A stretch of 64,000 bases of DNA from Marinococcus sp. PL1-022 (lineage in GTDB: Bacteria > Bacillota > Bacilli > Bacillales > Marinococcaceae). The stretch is taken from the NCBI RefSeq assembly GCF_033845285.1, contig NZ_JAWXCX010000001.1, positions 387,495-451,494 of the forward strand, given 5' to 3'. The notes below the pieces were generated by a model that worked only from the letters and a program-made list of their open reading frames with translations, was not told the DNA's origin and ran no database searches. This document shows, piece after piece, positions 22,430-32,581 of this stretch. Both the position numbers and the translations under genes were made by a program. The stretch's first letter is position 1, and the number at the start of each line of letters is the position of its first letter.

Positions 22430-23187
22430 TGCTTACGAAACGGATTATTCCATGTCTGGATGTGAAAGAAGGACGGGTCGTGAAGGGCACACAGTTTGTG
22501 GAACTGAGGGACGCCGGCGACCCGGTGGAACTCGCTGCGTTTTATGATGAGCAGTGGGCGGATGAGCTTGTATTTCTCGATATTTCCGCCTCGCATGAAG
22601 GACGGAAAACGATGATAGACGTCGTGGAGCAGGTGGCTGCAAGCATTGCCATTCCCTTCACGGTCGGTGGCGGCATCAGCTCGGTCGATGATATGCGCAA
22701 CATGCTCCGCGCCGGTGCGGATAAAGTGTCGCTTAATACGGCCGCGGTCAAAAACCCAGAACTGATTACTCAGGGATCCACCTATTTCGGCTCGCAATGT
22801 ATTGTCGTAGCGGTGGATGCCAAGTACGATGAGTCGATCGGATCCTGGAGAATCTATACCCACGGCGGCCGCACGCCCACCGACTGGGAAGTCGTCGACT
22901 GGGTCAAAGAAGTCGCCGCCCGCGGAGCCGGCGAAATTCTTCTGACGAGCATGGATCAGGACGGGGCGAAGACCGGCTTTGACGAGGCGTTGACACGAAC
23001 GGTCAGCGAAGCAGTGGACGTGCCTGTTATTGCCTCCGGAGGCGCTGGCGCCAAAGAGCATTTTGTAGATGTATTTGAAAAATCAGGTGCGGATGCGGCA
23101 CTAGCTGCTTCAATCTTTCACTATAAAGAAACATCGATTGAAGAAGTTAAGGCTTTTATCCGGGAGAGAGGAGTCTTAGTACGATGA
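22429..23187 (+). CDS. hisF: Imidazole glycerol phosphate synthase, cyclase subunit HisF
   Basis: HisF is the cyclase partner of HisH, converting PRFAR plus ammonia to IGP and AICAR. The 252-residue barrel carries [15 protein letters not shown] (catalytic Asp11), the [10 protein letters not shown] phosphate loop, [12 protein letters not shown] (catalytic Asp130) and [11 protein letters not shown]. It overlaps hisA by 1 bp and hisI by 4 bp. Confidence 0.98.
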   Translation: MLTKRIIPCLDVKEGRVVKGTQFVELRDAGDPVELAAFYDEQWADELVFLDISASHEGRKTMIDVVEQVAASIAIPFTVGGGISSVDDMRNMLRAGADKVSLNTAAVKNPELITQGSTYFGSQCIVVAVDAKYDESIGSWRIYTHGGRTPTDWEVVDWVKEVAARGAGEILLTSMDQDGAKTGFDEALTRTVSEAVDVPVIASGGAGAKEHFVDVFEKSGADAALAASIFHYKETSIEEVKAFIRERGVLVR

Positions 23188-23813
23188 ACGTCGACGAACT
23201 AACTTTTGATGAAGCAGGTCTGATTCCGGCCGTAGTGCAGGACGCCGTCAGCAAAGAGGTACTGACGCTTGCCTATATGAACAAAGAATCGCTGCAGAAA
23301 ACAATCGATACGAAGGAAACCTGGTTTTACAGCCGCTCCCGCCAGGAGCTCTGGCATAAAGGGGAAACCTCGGGAAACAGGCAGCAGGTGACAGACATCC
23401 GGTACGACTGCGACAGCGACGCGTTAAACGTGCTTGTGGAACCGGCAGGTCCTGCATGCCATAAAGGAGACTACAGCTGTTTTTCCCGTTCCCTGCTGTC
23501 GGATGAAAAGCAGTCAGCCGACGGCCGGCGGTTTGCGATTATTAATGAACTCGAGCAGGTCATTGCCACCCGCGAGGCGGAAATGCCGGAGGGCGCCTAC
23601 ACGACGTACTTGTTTACCGAGGGCGTGGATAAGATTTTGAAAAAAGTCGGCGAGGAAGCCGGAGAAGTGATTATTGCTTCGAAAAACCGGGATCACGAAG
23701 AATTGAGCTGGGAGACAGCTGATCTTCTTTACCATCTGCTCGTGCTTTTGCGGGAACAGAAGCTTCCCCTTGATGAGGTGCTGCGGGTGCTTGAAGAAAG
23801 ACATCGTTCGTAA
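23184..23813 (+). CDS. hisI: Bifunctional phosphoribosyl-AMP cyclohydrolase / phosphoribosyl-ATP pyrophosphatase
   Basis: HisIE carries out steps two and three of histidine synthesis. It has 209 residues: an N-terminal cyclohydrolase domain with metal ligands in [13 protein letters not shown]...[12 protein letters not shown] (~70-100) and a C-terminal all-alpha pyrophosphatase domain ([22 protein letters not shown]). It is the last gene of the operon and overlaps hisF by 4 bp (ATGA). A terminator follows 21 bp later. Confidence 0.97.
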   Translation: MNVDELTFDEAGLIPAVVQDAVSKEVLTLAYMNKESLQKTIDTKETWFYSRSRQELWHKGETSGNRQQVTDIRYDCDSDALNVLVEPAGPACHKGDYSCFSRSLLSDEKQSADGRRFAIINELEQVIATREAEMPEGAYTTYLFTEGVDKILKKVGEEAGEVIIASKNRDHEELSWETADLLYHLLVLLREQKLPLDEVLRVLEERHRS

Positions 23814-23834
23814 TAAAGGCTGATCACAGAAAAG

Positions 23835-23857
23835 ACCGTCCTTCCGGGCGGTTTTTT
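23835..23857 (+). terminator. his operon terminator
   Basis: A 7-bp stem ACCGTCC/GGGCGGT (one G-T pair) with a TTCC loop is followed by TTTTT. Confidence 0.85.
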
Positions 23858-23916
23858 CTTTGGTCATTCTCCTCCGTTGTTTTTGGATGCTGAAAAAACA
23901 TGCGGGCTGCTGAGAG

Positions 23917-23945
23917 TTTTCATGAAGCAGAGGGCGTGTTATAAT
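23917..23945 (+). promoter_or_regulatory. Promoter for the TPR-protein gene
   Basis: TTTTCA (23917-23922), 17-nt spacer and TATAAT (23940-23945) with an upstream TG (extended -10). Confidence 0.65.
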
Positions 23946-24006
23946 GTCACAATTGATGTGGAACGTGAAGGAACAAAGAAAACAAACGAAGGAAGGATGA
24001 AAGGAA

Positions 24007-26072
<2,066 letters not shown>

Positions 26073-26099
26073 GCCCTCCGGCTGAAACGGCGACGCCCA

Positions 26100-26131
26100 G
26101 GCGCAGAAAATCATTTCTGCGCCGTTTTTTT
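26100..26131 (+). terminator. trxB terminator
   Basis: A perfect 10-bp stem GGCGCAGAAA/TTTCTGCGCC with an ATCA loop is followed by GTTTTTTT. Confidence 0.93.
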
Positions 26132-26172
26132 AGTGCAAAGAGCAGAAAACGCGGAATACTTTCTTTTGTAAA

Positions 26173-26201
26173 TTGTCTGAACCATCGAAGGATAGTATAC
26201 T
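26173..26201 (+). promoter_or_regulatory. Promoter of the nudix-rapZ-yvcK-whiA operon
   Basis: TTGTCT (26173-26178), 17-nt spacer and TATACT (26196-26201), 28 bp before the nudix ATG. Confidence 0.7.
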
Positions 26202-26229
26202 GGAGAAAGGTATATGTGAGGTGGTACAC

Positions 26230-26703
26230 ATGCAACGGGTGACAAATTGTTTTTTACAGCAGAACGATCAACTGCTTATGCTCAAGAAACCAAGCTACGA
26301 TTGGTGGAATGCCCCGGGCGGAAAAATGGAGCCGGGGGAGTCGGTGTATGATTCCGTCCGGCGGGAGTTCCGTGAAGAAACGGGCCTTTCGCTTGAACGT
26401 CCGCACCTGCGGGGTATTTTCACCTTTATTACGATGGAGAACGGACTTACAGCGAATGAGTGGATGATGTTTACATTTGAAGCTTTTGGCGCCGGGGGCA
26501 GGCTGCTTAATGAGTCTCCGGAGGGCATCCTTGAATGGAAAGAAAAGCAGAAAGTGACGTCTCTTCCCATGGCCGAAGGCGATAAAGCCATTGTCGAGCA
26601 TATTTTGAATAATAAAGGAACGGTGTATGGTACGTTCCGCTATACGAAGGACCGCCGGCTTTTGGAGAGCCGGTTTGAGCAGTCAACGCCATACTTTATG
26701 TAA
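26230..26703 (+). CDS. yvcI: Nudix hydrolase (YvcI-like)
   Basis: A 157-residue Nudix pyrophosphohydrolase. The Nudix box is complete: [23 protein letters not shown] (residues ~32-54; G-x5-E-x7-REUxEE pattern). The substrate cannot be assigned. I start at ATG 26230, 7 nt after GAGGTG; the longer open frame to 26173 would begin inside the promoter. It is the first gene of the operon leading to rapZ, matching the yvcIJKL order of B. subtilis. Confidence 0.9.
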   Translation: MQRVTNCFLQQNDQLLMLKKPSYDWWNAPGGKMEPGESVYDSVRREFREETGLSLERPHLRGIFTFITMENGLTANEWMMFTFEAFGAGGRLLNESPEGILEWKEKQKVTSLPMAEGDKAIVEHILNNKGTVYGTFRYTKDRRLLESRFEQSTPYFM

Positions 26704-26719
26704 AAGAGGGATGCGGATT

Positions 26720-27604
26720 ATGGAACAAGAGCGCAAATCGATTCAGGTTGAAATCATTACAGGGATGTCGGGGGCCGGGAAGACGGTGGCCATCCAGTGC
26801 TTTGAGGATCTGGGCTATTACTGTGTAGACAATCTGCCTCCTTCGTTGATCCCGACATTTATTGATTTAATTGAAACGACTGAAAACAAAACCGATAAAG
26901 TAGCTTTTGTAGTGGATCTTCGGACAAGGGAGTTTTTTGACCATCTGTTTGCTTCCATAGACCAGCTTGATCAGCGCAGAGAGCTCTCAACACATATTTT
27001 ATTTTTGGACGCAAAGGATCAGGTGCTTGTCAGCCGCTATAAAGAAACAAGGCGGTCGCATCCACTTGCAAGTGAGGAGGCACCGCTTGAAGGTATTCAG
27101 CTTGAGCGGGAGATGCTGCAGGAGCTAAAGGGCCGGGCGCGTCATATTATTGATACGAGCAGCCTGAAACCGAGAGAGCTGAGAGAGCGTATATTAACTG
27201 ATTATGCTGAAAAAAATCAGTCGGTTTTTAATGTGAATGTCATGTCCTTCGGATTTAAGTACGGAATGCCGATCGATGCGGATTTGGTTTTTGACGTTCG
27301 TTTTCTGCCGAACCCTCACTACGTGGAACATTTGGAGCCTAAAACCGGTCTCGAAGAAGAAGTGTCTTCGTACGTGTTAAAATGGACGGATACAAAGGAA
27401 TTTATTAATAAGCTGGTGGATATGCTTGAATTCATGCTTCCGCTGTATAAGCAGGAGGGCAAGTCACAGCTTGTGGTTGCGATTGGATGTACAGGAGGCA
27501 AACACCGTTCCGTAACGCTGGCTGAATATATTGCTTCTTACTTTTCAGGGAAATATGAGACGAATGCCAATCACCGGGACATTGAGGAAGGAAGGAAAAA
27601 ATAG
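26720..27604 (+). CDS. rapZ: RNase adapter protein RapZ (P-loop NTPase, YvcJ)
   Basis: A P-loop nucleotide-binding protein. In E. coli RapZ targets GlmZ sRNA for decay; in B. subtilis YvcJ affects competence. The 294-residue protein has Walker A GMSGAGKT (residues ~14-21) and the C-terminal signature [18 protein letters not shown] chose ATG 26720, 9 nt after AAGAGGG; an ATG 9 bp earlier would overlap the ribosome-binding site. It is separated from yvcK by 2 bp. Confidence 0.95.
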   Translation: MEQERKSIQVEIITGMSGAGKTVAIQCFEDLGYYCVDNLPPSLIPTFIDLIETTENKTDKVAFVVDLRTREFFDHLFASIDQLDQRRELSTHILFLDAKDQVLVSRYKETRRSHPLASEEAPLEGIQLEREMLQELKGRARHIIDTSSLKPRELRERILTDYAEKNQSVFNVNVMSFGFKYGMPIDADLVFDVRFLPNPHYVEHLEPKTGLEEEVSSYVLKWTDTKEFINKLVDMLEFMLPLYKQEGKSQLVVAIGCTGGKHRSVTLAEYIASYFSGKYETNANHRDIEEGRKK

Positions 27605-27606
27605 AC

Positions 27607-28551
27607 GTGGAGGACCCGAAGGTTGTAGTGATGGGCGGTGGCACAGGTATAGGCGTTCTGCTCCGGGGGCTGAAGCAGTTCCCGGCAGACATTACGGCGA
27701 TTGTGACTGTCGCAGACGACGGAGGAAGCTCCGGGCGCTTACGGAAAGAGTTTAATATTCCACCGCCCGGGGACGTAAGAAACGTACTGGTGGCGCTTGC
27801 GGAAGTCGAGCCTTTAATTGAAGAACTGTTCCAGCACCGCTTCACGAGCGGGGAGGGGCTGACCGGTCATTCCCTCGGGAATTTGCTGGTAGCGGGTATG
27901 ACCTCCATTACCGGAGACTTTGCCAAAGGAATTACAGAGCTCAGTACCGTGTTAAACGTACGCGGCAAGGTTCTGCCGGCCTCCAATCGGAGTATTGAAC
28001 TGTTTGCAAAAATGAAGGACGGATCCACAGTCTACGGAGAGTCCCTGATCCCTAAAGCCGGCAAGCAGATTGACCAGGTATTTATTCATCCGCCGGATGC
28101 TGAAGCACTGCCGGAAACCATTCGCGCCATTGAACAGGCGGATGTCATTGTCATTGGTCCCGGGAGCTTGTTTACAAGCATCATGCCAAATCTGATCGTT
28201 CCTGGTATCCGGGATGCCCTTAATCGTTCAGAGGCGCGCAAGGTATATATTTGCAATGTAATGACGCAGCCGGGGGAAACGGACGGCTTTTCGGCAGCCG
28301 ATCATCTGCATGCCATTGAAAAGCATACAGGAAGCGCTTTTGTGGATACTGTCCTTGTGCATAACGGAGAGATCCCTGCTCCGGTGCTTGCAAACTACGA
28401 AAAACAGCAGGCGTTTCCCGTGGAGTGTGATTATGAAAGATTAGAACAGATTGGGTGCCGGGTAGTAACAGATACATTTATGCACTATGACGGCCTTGTT
28501 CTTCGTCATAATGCCAAAAAAGTATCTGAAGCCCTGCTTGCCCGTGATTGA
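27607..28551 (+). CDS. yvcK: YvcK-family gluconeogenesis factor (CofD-like fold)
   Basis: YvcK is needed for growth on gluconeogenic substrates and for normal cell shape in B. subtilis; it binds UDP-sugars and forms helical cytoplasmic structures. The 314-residue protein has the N-terminal VVVMGGGTGIGVLLRGLK nucleotide-binding loop, TVADDGGSSGRLR, and GHSLGNLLVAG. The start is GTG 27607 after AAGGAAGG. It lies between rapZ and whiA as in B. subtilis, and near hprK/crh/cggR, which share the carbon-flux theme. Confidence 0.95.
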   Translation: MEDPKVVVMGGGTGIGVLLRGLKQFPADITAIVTVADDGGSSGRLRKEFNIPPPGDVRNVLVALAEVEPLIEELFQHRFTSGEGLTGHSLGNLLVAGMTSITGDFAKGITELSTVLNVRGKVLPASNRSIELFAKMKDGSTVYGESLIPKAGKQIDQVFIHPPDAEALPETIRAIEQADVIVIGPGSLFTSIMPNLIVPGIRDALNRSEARKVYICNVMTQPGETDGFSAADHLHAIEKHTGSAFVDTVLVHNGEIPAPVLANYEKQQAFPVECDYERLEQIGCRVVTDTFMHYDGLVLRHNAKKVSEALLARD

Positions 28552-28571
28552 CAGAAAGGCGGTGAAGATGG

Positions 28572-29534
28572 ATGTCTTCATTTGCGGCTATAACGAAAAA
28601 AGAATTAACCCAGATTGAAGTGGAAGATACGAGCGCCAAAGCGGAGCTTGCAGCATTAATCAGGATGAACGGCTCCATTTCATTTGGAAATGGCCAGCTG
28701 ATTTTAGACGTTTCCACTGAAAATGCTGCCATCGCACGACGGATCTATTCGTTAATCAAGCGTATCTATAAGGATATGGTGATTGAGCTGCTTGTTCGAA
28801 AAAAGATGCGTTTAAAAAAGAATAATGTCTATGTAGTCCGGATGGCCGAAGAAACGAAGGAAATGCTGAGTGACCTTGCCATTATGGAAAACGGCTACCA
28901 GTTTAACCGTTCGATTGCGAAGGATGTGATTCCGGACACGGACAGCCGCCGGGCGTATTTACGCGGAGCTTTTTTAGCCGGCGGATCGGTTAATCATCCG
29001 GAAACGTCCTCGTATCATCTGGAAATTTATTCGATGTATGAAGAGCACAACCGGGCGCTCCGGGAGCTGATGGAAACATTCGGGCTCACATCGAAAAGCC
29101 TTGAACGGAAAAAGGGTTACATTCTTTATATTAAAGAAAGTGAAAAAATTACCGAGTTTTTAAATATCATCGGTGCCCACCAGGCTCTGCTGTATTTTGA
29201 AGATGTACGGATTATGAAAGATATGCGCAACTCGGTGAACCGCCTGGTGAACTGCGAAACAGCGAACTTAAACAAAACCGTAGGAGCTGCGCTGAGGCAG
29301 GTGGAAAACATTCAGCTTGTCCAGGCAGAGGTCGGGCTCGAAAACCTTCCCGAAAAAATCAGGGAAATGGCCATTCTGCGTGTCCAGCACCAGGACGTCA
29401 CGCTGAAGGAGCTCGGGGAAATGGTGCCGAGCGGCAAGGTAAGTAAATCCGGGGTGAACCACCGGCTGCGCAAGATTGATCAGATCGCCGAGCGCATCCA
29501 GGCTGGAAAGCCGCCAATTCCGGAAAAAATTTAA
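28572..29534 (+). CDS. whiA: DNA-binding protein WhiA
   Basis: A homologue of the Streptomyces sporulation regulator. In Bacillus it affects chromosome segregation and cell division rather than acting as a classical activator. The 320-residue protein has an N-terminal WhiA/LAGLIDADG-like domain ([25 protein letters not shown]-type core, ~120-150) and a C-terminal helix-turn-helix ([28 protein letters not shown]). The start is ATG 28572, behind AAAGGCGGTGAAG. Confidence 0.95.
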   Translation: MSSFAAITKKELTQIEVEDTSAKAELAALIRMNGSISFGNGQLILDVSTENAAIARRIYSLIKRIYKDMVIELLVRKKMRLKKNNVYVVRMAEETKEMLSDLAIMENGYQFNRSIAKDVIPDTDSRRAYLRGAFLAGGSVNHPETSSYHLEIYSMYEEHNRALRELMETFGLTSKSLERKKGYILYIKESEKITEFLNIIGAHQALLYFEDVRIMKDMRNSVNRLVNCETANLNKTVGAALRQVENIQLVQAEVGLENLPEKIREMAILRVQHQDVTLKELGEMVPSGKVSKSGVNHRLRKIDQIAERIQAGKPPIPEKI

Positions 29535-29546
29535 TTGCTAAAGGCA

Positions 29547-29589
29547 GGCGCCTGTGGCAGCAGAGGGTTCTTCTGTTCCTGCAGGCGCC
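29547..29589 (+). other. Long hairpin in the whiA-crh intergenic region
   Basis: GGCGCCTG (29547-29554) pairs perfectly with CAGGCGCC (29582-29589), and the 27-nt loop can pair further (CAGAG with CTTCTG). No T-run follows, so it is more likely an mRNA stability or processing structure, or a weak attenuator before crh, than a terminator. Confidence 0.6.
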
Positions 29590-29705
29590 GTATTACACCA
29601 GTCATTAAAGCGCTTGCTTGAAAAACGTTCCAAATTGAATTACGTTATGTGTACATGAAAAGCGGGTACCGGTTGAAGACAGATAGAGAAAGGAAGATAA
29701 TAACT

Positions 29706-29963
29706 ATGGTCGAAAAAACAGTGGAAGTAAATTTGCGTACAGGGCTTCAGGCCCGGCCGGCAGCATTATTCGTACAGGAGGCAAACCGGTTTCATTCCAA
29801 TATTTTTCTTGAAAAGGATGATAAAAAGGTAAATGCTAAAAGCATTATGGGCGTTATGAGCCTCGCTGTACGTACCGGCGCCTCCGTAAAGCTTTTAGCT
29901 GAAGGAGCCGATGAAGAGGAAGCCGCCGAATCGCTGACGGAATTTATGAAAAAAGAAATGTGA
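29706..29963 (+). CDS. crh: HPr-like catabolite repression protein Crh
   Basis: Crh is an HPr paralogue that acts as a CcpA co-effector when phosphorylated at Ser46 by HprK, and takes no part in PTS phosphotransfer. The 85-residue protein is diagnostic: position 15 is Gln (TGLQARPAA) instead of the PTS-active His of HPr, while Ser46 is kept (AKSIMGVMSL). I start at ATG 29706, after AAAGGA; the frame is open upstream to 29649, but this adds a non-homologous extension. HprK is encoded 15 kb upstream in this window. It is followed by a bidirectional terminator facing clpP. Confidence 0.95.
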   Translation: MVEKTVEVNLRTGLQARPAALFVQEANRFHSNIFLEKDDKKVNAKSIMGVMSLAVRTGASVKLLAEGADEEEAAESLTEFMKKEM

Positions 29964-29973
29964 ACATAAAAAA

Positions 29974-30008
29974 AGTCAGGATGGCATGACGCCGTCCTGA
30001 CTTTTTTG
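29974..30008. terminator. Bidirectional terminator between crh and clpP
   Basis: A 12-bp stem AGTCAGGATGGC/GCCGTCCTGACT (one G-T pair) with a 5-nt loop is flanked by an A-run on the left and a T-run on the right. It can serve both the rightward crh and leftward clpP transcripts. Confidence 0.92.
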
Positions 30009-30012
30009 TATC

Positions 30013-30591
30013 CTATTGTCCCATAACCTGATCAACAAGACCGTATTCTTTTGCCTGTTCTGCGCTCATGAAATTATCACGGTCCGTGTCGCGCTCGATG
30101 ACTTCAAGCGGCTGGCCGCTGCGGTCTGCAAGGATTTGATTGAGTTTTTCACGCATTTTGATGATGCGGCGGGCGTGAATTTCAATGTCCGTAGCCTGTC
30201 CCTGTGTGCCGCCGAGCGGCTGGTGGATCATTACTTCACTGTTTGGAAGGGCATAACGTTTGCCTTCCTGGCCGGCAGTGAGAAGAAAAGCACCCATCGA
30301 TGCTGCCATGCCGACGCAGATCGTAGAAACCTGGGGTTTAATGTGCTGCATTGTGTCATAAATAGCCATGCCGGCTGTAATGGAGCCGCCCGGACTGTTG
30401 ATATAAAGAGAAATATCCTTCTCCGGATCGTCGGCTTCAAGGAAAAGAAGCTGGGCTACGATCGAGTTGGCTACGTTGTCATCGATGCCTGAGCCAAGCA
30501 TAATAATGCGGTCCTTCAGCAAACGCGAATAAATATCGTATGCACGTTCGCCCCGGTTGGTTTGTTCAATAACTGTTGGTATCAAGTTCAT
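30013..30591 (-). CDS. clpP: ATP-dependent Clp protease proteolytic subunit
   Basis: ClpP is the serine-peptidase barrel that works with ClpX, ClpC and ClpE ATPases. The 192-residue protein has the catalytic Ser in [14 protein letters not shown], His in [12 protein letters not shown] and Asp in [12 protein letters not shown]. It has an AAAGGAGG ribosome-binding site upstream on the minus strand. It is transcribed divergently from rpoN and lies between crh and rpoN. A CtsR box overlaps its promoter. It degrades trans-translation products tagged by the ssrA gene found 15 kb downstream. Confidence 0.98.
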   Translation of the reverse strand: MNLIPTVIEQTNRGERAYDIYSRLLKDRIIMLGSGIDDNVANSIVAQLLFLEADDPEKDISLYINSPGGSITAGMAIYDTMQHIKPQVSTICVGMAASMGAFLLTAGQEGKRYALPNSEVMIHQPLGGTQGQATDIEIHARRIIKMREKLNQILADRSGQPLEVIERDTDRDNFMSAEQAKEYGLVDQVMGQ

Positions 30592-30677
30592 GAAAAGCGT
30601 CCTCCTTTAATGAAATGTATGCCTACATTCATGGTAGTTGTATGGAAAATAGTTTTTCCTTCCGCGTTGCTGTTATT

Positions 30678-30707
30678 ATCATAACGCTTTGGTCAATTAA
30701 GGTCAAA
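30678..30707 (-). promoter_or_regulatory. clpP promoter overlapped by a CtsR operator
   Basis: Read on the minus strand, TTGACC (30706-30701), 17-nt spacer and TATGAT (30683-30678) form the promoter. On the plus strand GGTCAAT-TAA-GGTCAAA (30691-30707) matches the CtsR heptad direct repeat (A/G)GTCAAA-NAN-(A/G)GTCAAA at all but one position. It overlaps the -35, as expected for class III heat-shock repression. Confidence 0.88.
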
Positions 30708-30931
30708 TAAAAAGTCTGACCCAATTCCATATGGCTGCACGCCAACTTCCATTCCCTTTATTTTCACAAACATAAACGTCTCGTGCAAATGTTTCACTTC
30801 GTTATAAATCGTAATTTAGATGAAAAATCATCTGACAAACAAATAGAATGCCCAAGTCTATTTTTATATAATGACAGTAAGTGAACAAGAAAAAGGGATC
30901 GATTCACGGAAGAAAAATATGATATGATGAA

Positions 30932-30945
30932 AGAAAGCGTTTTCA
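30932..30945 (+). promoter_or_regulatory. cre-like CcpA site before rpoN
   Basis: AGAAAGCGTTTTCA matches the catabolite-responsive element TGWAANCGNTNWCA at 13 of 14 positions (first base differs). It lies about 60 bp downstream of the predicted rpoN -10 and just before the ribosome-binding site, a position suited to roadblock repression. Confidence 0.6.
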
Positions 30946-30962
30946 AAATGGAGGTGGAGATG

Positions 30963-32294
30963 ATGGGTTTAGGGCTTGAATTGCAGCAGAAGCAGGAAAT
31001 GAGTTTGGTGATGACGCAGGAGTTAAAGCAGGCAATTGCTCTGTTGAAGCTCTCCTCGCAGGAATTATCCGACTATCTGCAGGACGAGGCACTGGAAAAC
31101 CCTCTAATGGAGTTAACGCTCCCTTCTATAACTGATGGGTCCTCGCTTTCTGCATCCTCCCGGCCCGATGCTCCGGTCCATAATCCGGCATCTGCCGGGG
31201 AACAGCTGGACTGGCGAGAGCCGGCGGGAGAAACCCTCGAGGAGGCACTCAGGGAGCAGGTTGCCTGCGGCTCTTATAGTGGAACTGAACGGGAAATACT
31301 TTTGTTTTTAGCCGGAAGTGTGGACGAGCGCGGGTACTTAGAGGAAGTTGAATGGGAGATGGAACAAAAATTCGGCGTGGAAAGAGAAGAAAGCAATCAG
31401 TATATTTCGGTGCTTCAGCAGCTCGAGCCGGCAGGGGTTGGGGCCAGAAATTTAAAAGAATGTCTTCTGCTGCAGCTTGAACGCTGCCTGGATACAGATC
31501 CGTATATTGATCAGGTCGTGGCCGAAGACCTCGAAGCGCTGGGAGCGAAAAAATGGCGCTACCTGCAGCAAAAGTATCAGCTCACTAAAGAGCAGCTCCA
31601 GGAAATCTATACATGCCTGCAGAAGCTTTCCCCGTATCCGGGGGAGGCTTACCGGCAGGAGAAAATAATTTCCGTATCTCCGGATGTGCGCGTGGAGGAA
31701 ATTGACGGAGAATGGGCTGTTACCATTCTGAACGACCGGCTTCCAGAGCTCCAGATGAATGAGAAATACTGGCGCCTTTTAAATCAGGATACCGATGAAG
31801 AAGCCAGGCAGTACGCTATGGAAAAATATAAGCAGTTTCTATGGATTGTTAAAAGTGTGGAACAACGCCAGCAGACGCTTCAAAAAGTATCAGAGGTGAT
31901 CGTCGAAGCGCAGAGCGAGTACCTAAAATACGGCGAAGAAAAGCTTCGTCCTTTGACGCTGCGGGAGGTGGCTGAACAGGCGGATGTGCACGAATCCACC
32001 GTTTCAAGGACGACGAGTGGGAAATATATGCAGACGCCTCACGGTCTCATAGAACTGAAGCATTTCTTTTCTTCAAAAATCACCCGCCCGGATGAAGATG
32101 CTTCAAGCACTGGAGTAAAAGCTATGATGAAAAAACTGATTAAAGACGAAAATAAAGAAAAGCCTCTTTCAGACCAGAAGCTTGCGGATCTGCTCCAGCG
32201 AGAGCAGCAGTGTACGATCTCAAGGCGGGCGGTGGCAAAATACAGAACAGAGCTTCGTATTCCGTCCTCTTCCCAGCGGAAACAGCCGGTATAG
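30963..32294 (+). CDS. sigL: RNA polymerase sigma-54 factor (SigL/RpoN)
   Basis: Sigma-54 directs RNA polymerase to -24/-12 promoters and depends on enhancer-binding ATPases. The 443-residue protein has the N-terminal activator-interacting region (MGLGLELQQKQEMSLVMTQELKQAI), the core-binding domain, an HTH (LTLREVAEQADVHESTVSRTTSGKYMQTPHG), and the C-terminal RpoN box (ISRRAVAKYRTELRIPSS). I chose ATG 30963, 8 nt after GGAGG; open frame exists further upstream to 30924 across the cre-like site. None of the genes I recognise in this window is an obvious sigma-54 activator. Confidence 0.95.
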   Translation: MGLGLELQQKQEMSLVMTQELKQAIALLKLSSQELSDYLQDEALENPLMELTLPSITDGSSLSASSRPDAPVHNPASAGEQLDWREPAGETLEEALREQVACGSYSGTEREILLFLAGSVDERGYLEEVEWEMEQKFGVEREESNQYISVLQQLEPAGVGARNLKECLLLQLERCLDTDPYIDQVVAEDLEALGAKKWRYLQQKYQLTKEQLQEIYTCLQKLSPYPGEAYRQEKIISVSPDVRVEEIDGEWAVTILNDRLPELQMNEKYWRLLNQDTDEEARQYAMEKYKQFLWIVKSVEQRQQTLQKVSEVIVEAQSEYLKYGEEKLRPLTLREVAEQADVHESTVSRTTSGKYMQTPHGLIELKHFFSSKITRPDEDASSTGVKAMMKKLIKDENKEKPLSDQKLADLLQREQQCTISRRAVAKYRTELRIPSSSQRKQPV

Positions 32295-32296
32295 CC

Positions 32297-32328
32297 AAAA
32301 TCCTCTCTTCGGAAAAGGGAGGATTTTT
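32297..32328 (+). terminator. rpoN terminator
   Basis: AAAATCCTC pairs with GAGGATTTT, flanking a short AT/GA-rich loop, and TTTTT completes the structure. Confidence 0.8.
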
Positions 32329-32400
32329 ATGCATATAATAAGTGGAATCCGGGTAATAGAAAAGTATAAGTCAGCATAAAAAACGTGGAGAACATTTGCG

Positions 32401-32429
32401 TTGATTTTCCAAATATAGATTGCTACAAT
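32401..32429 (+). promoter_or_regulatory. cggR-gapA operon promoter
   Basis: TTGATT (32401-32406), 17-nt spacer and TACAAT (32424-32429) with a TG extension. It lies 40 bp upstream of the CggR operator. The rest of the 32295-32581 gap holds only the rpoN terminator, this promoter and the operator. Confidence 0.8.
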
Positions 32430-32468
32430 GAAATTGTGAACAAAGCGTTCATTTTTTTATAAAATGAG

Positions 32469-32504
32469 CGGGACAGAAAATGTCTCTGCGGGACCTGTAT
32501 CGTC
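32469..32504 (+). promoter_or_regulatory. CggR operator (tandem repeat)
   Basis: CGGGAC-N6-TGTC-N4-CGGGAC-N6-CGTC reproduces the B. subtilis CggR operator CGGGAC-N6-TGTC-N4-CGGGAC-N6-TGTC with a single base change. It lies downstream of the promoter and before cggR, so CggR represses its own operon until fructose-1,6-bisphosphate accumulates. Confidence 0.95.
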
Positions 32505-32581
32505 CCGCATGGAACAATAAACATCAATGATGAGGAGTGGCTTGAAATAAGCTGCTGCCGCAGGTTCGGTGGTGTAGCAGT

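Larger units (their letters stand above)
30592..30962. other. Divergent clpP-rpoN regulatory region
   Basis: This 371-bp region holds the clpP promoter with its CtsR site on the left. On the right it holds the rpoN -10 (TATAAT, 30867-30872, weak -35) and a cre-like site. The 30710-30860 stretch shows no further motif that I can support. Confidence 0.7.

Noticed and set aside
21979-23061. Minus-strand open frame of 360 codons across hisA-hisF
   Set aside because: Antisense shadow of two clearly coding his genes; composition is low-complexity His/Arg-rich and there is no start signal.
32528-32551. Seven-codon mini-frame (MMRSGLK) before cggR
   Set aside because: No ribosome-binding site and no conserved leader-peptide logic; probably chance within the leader.
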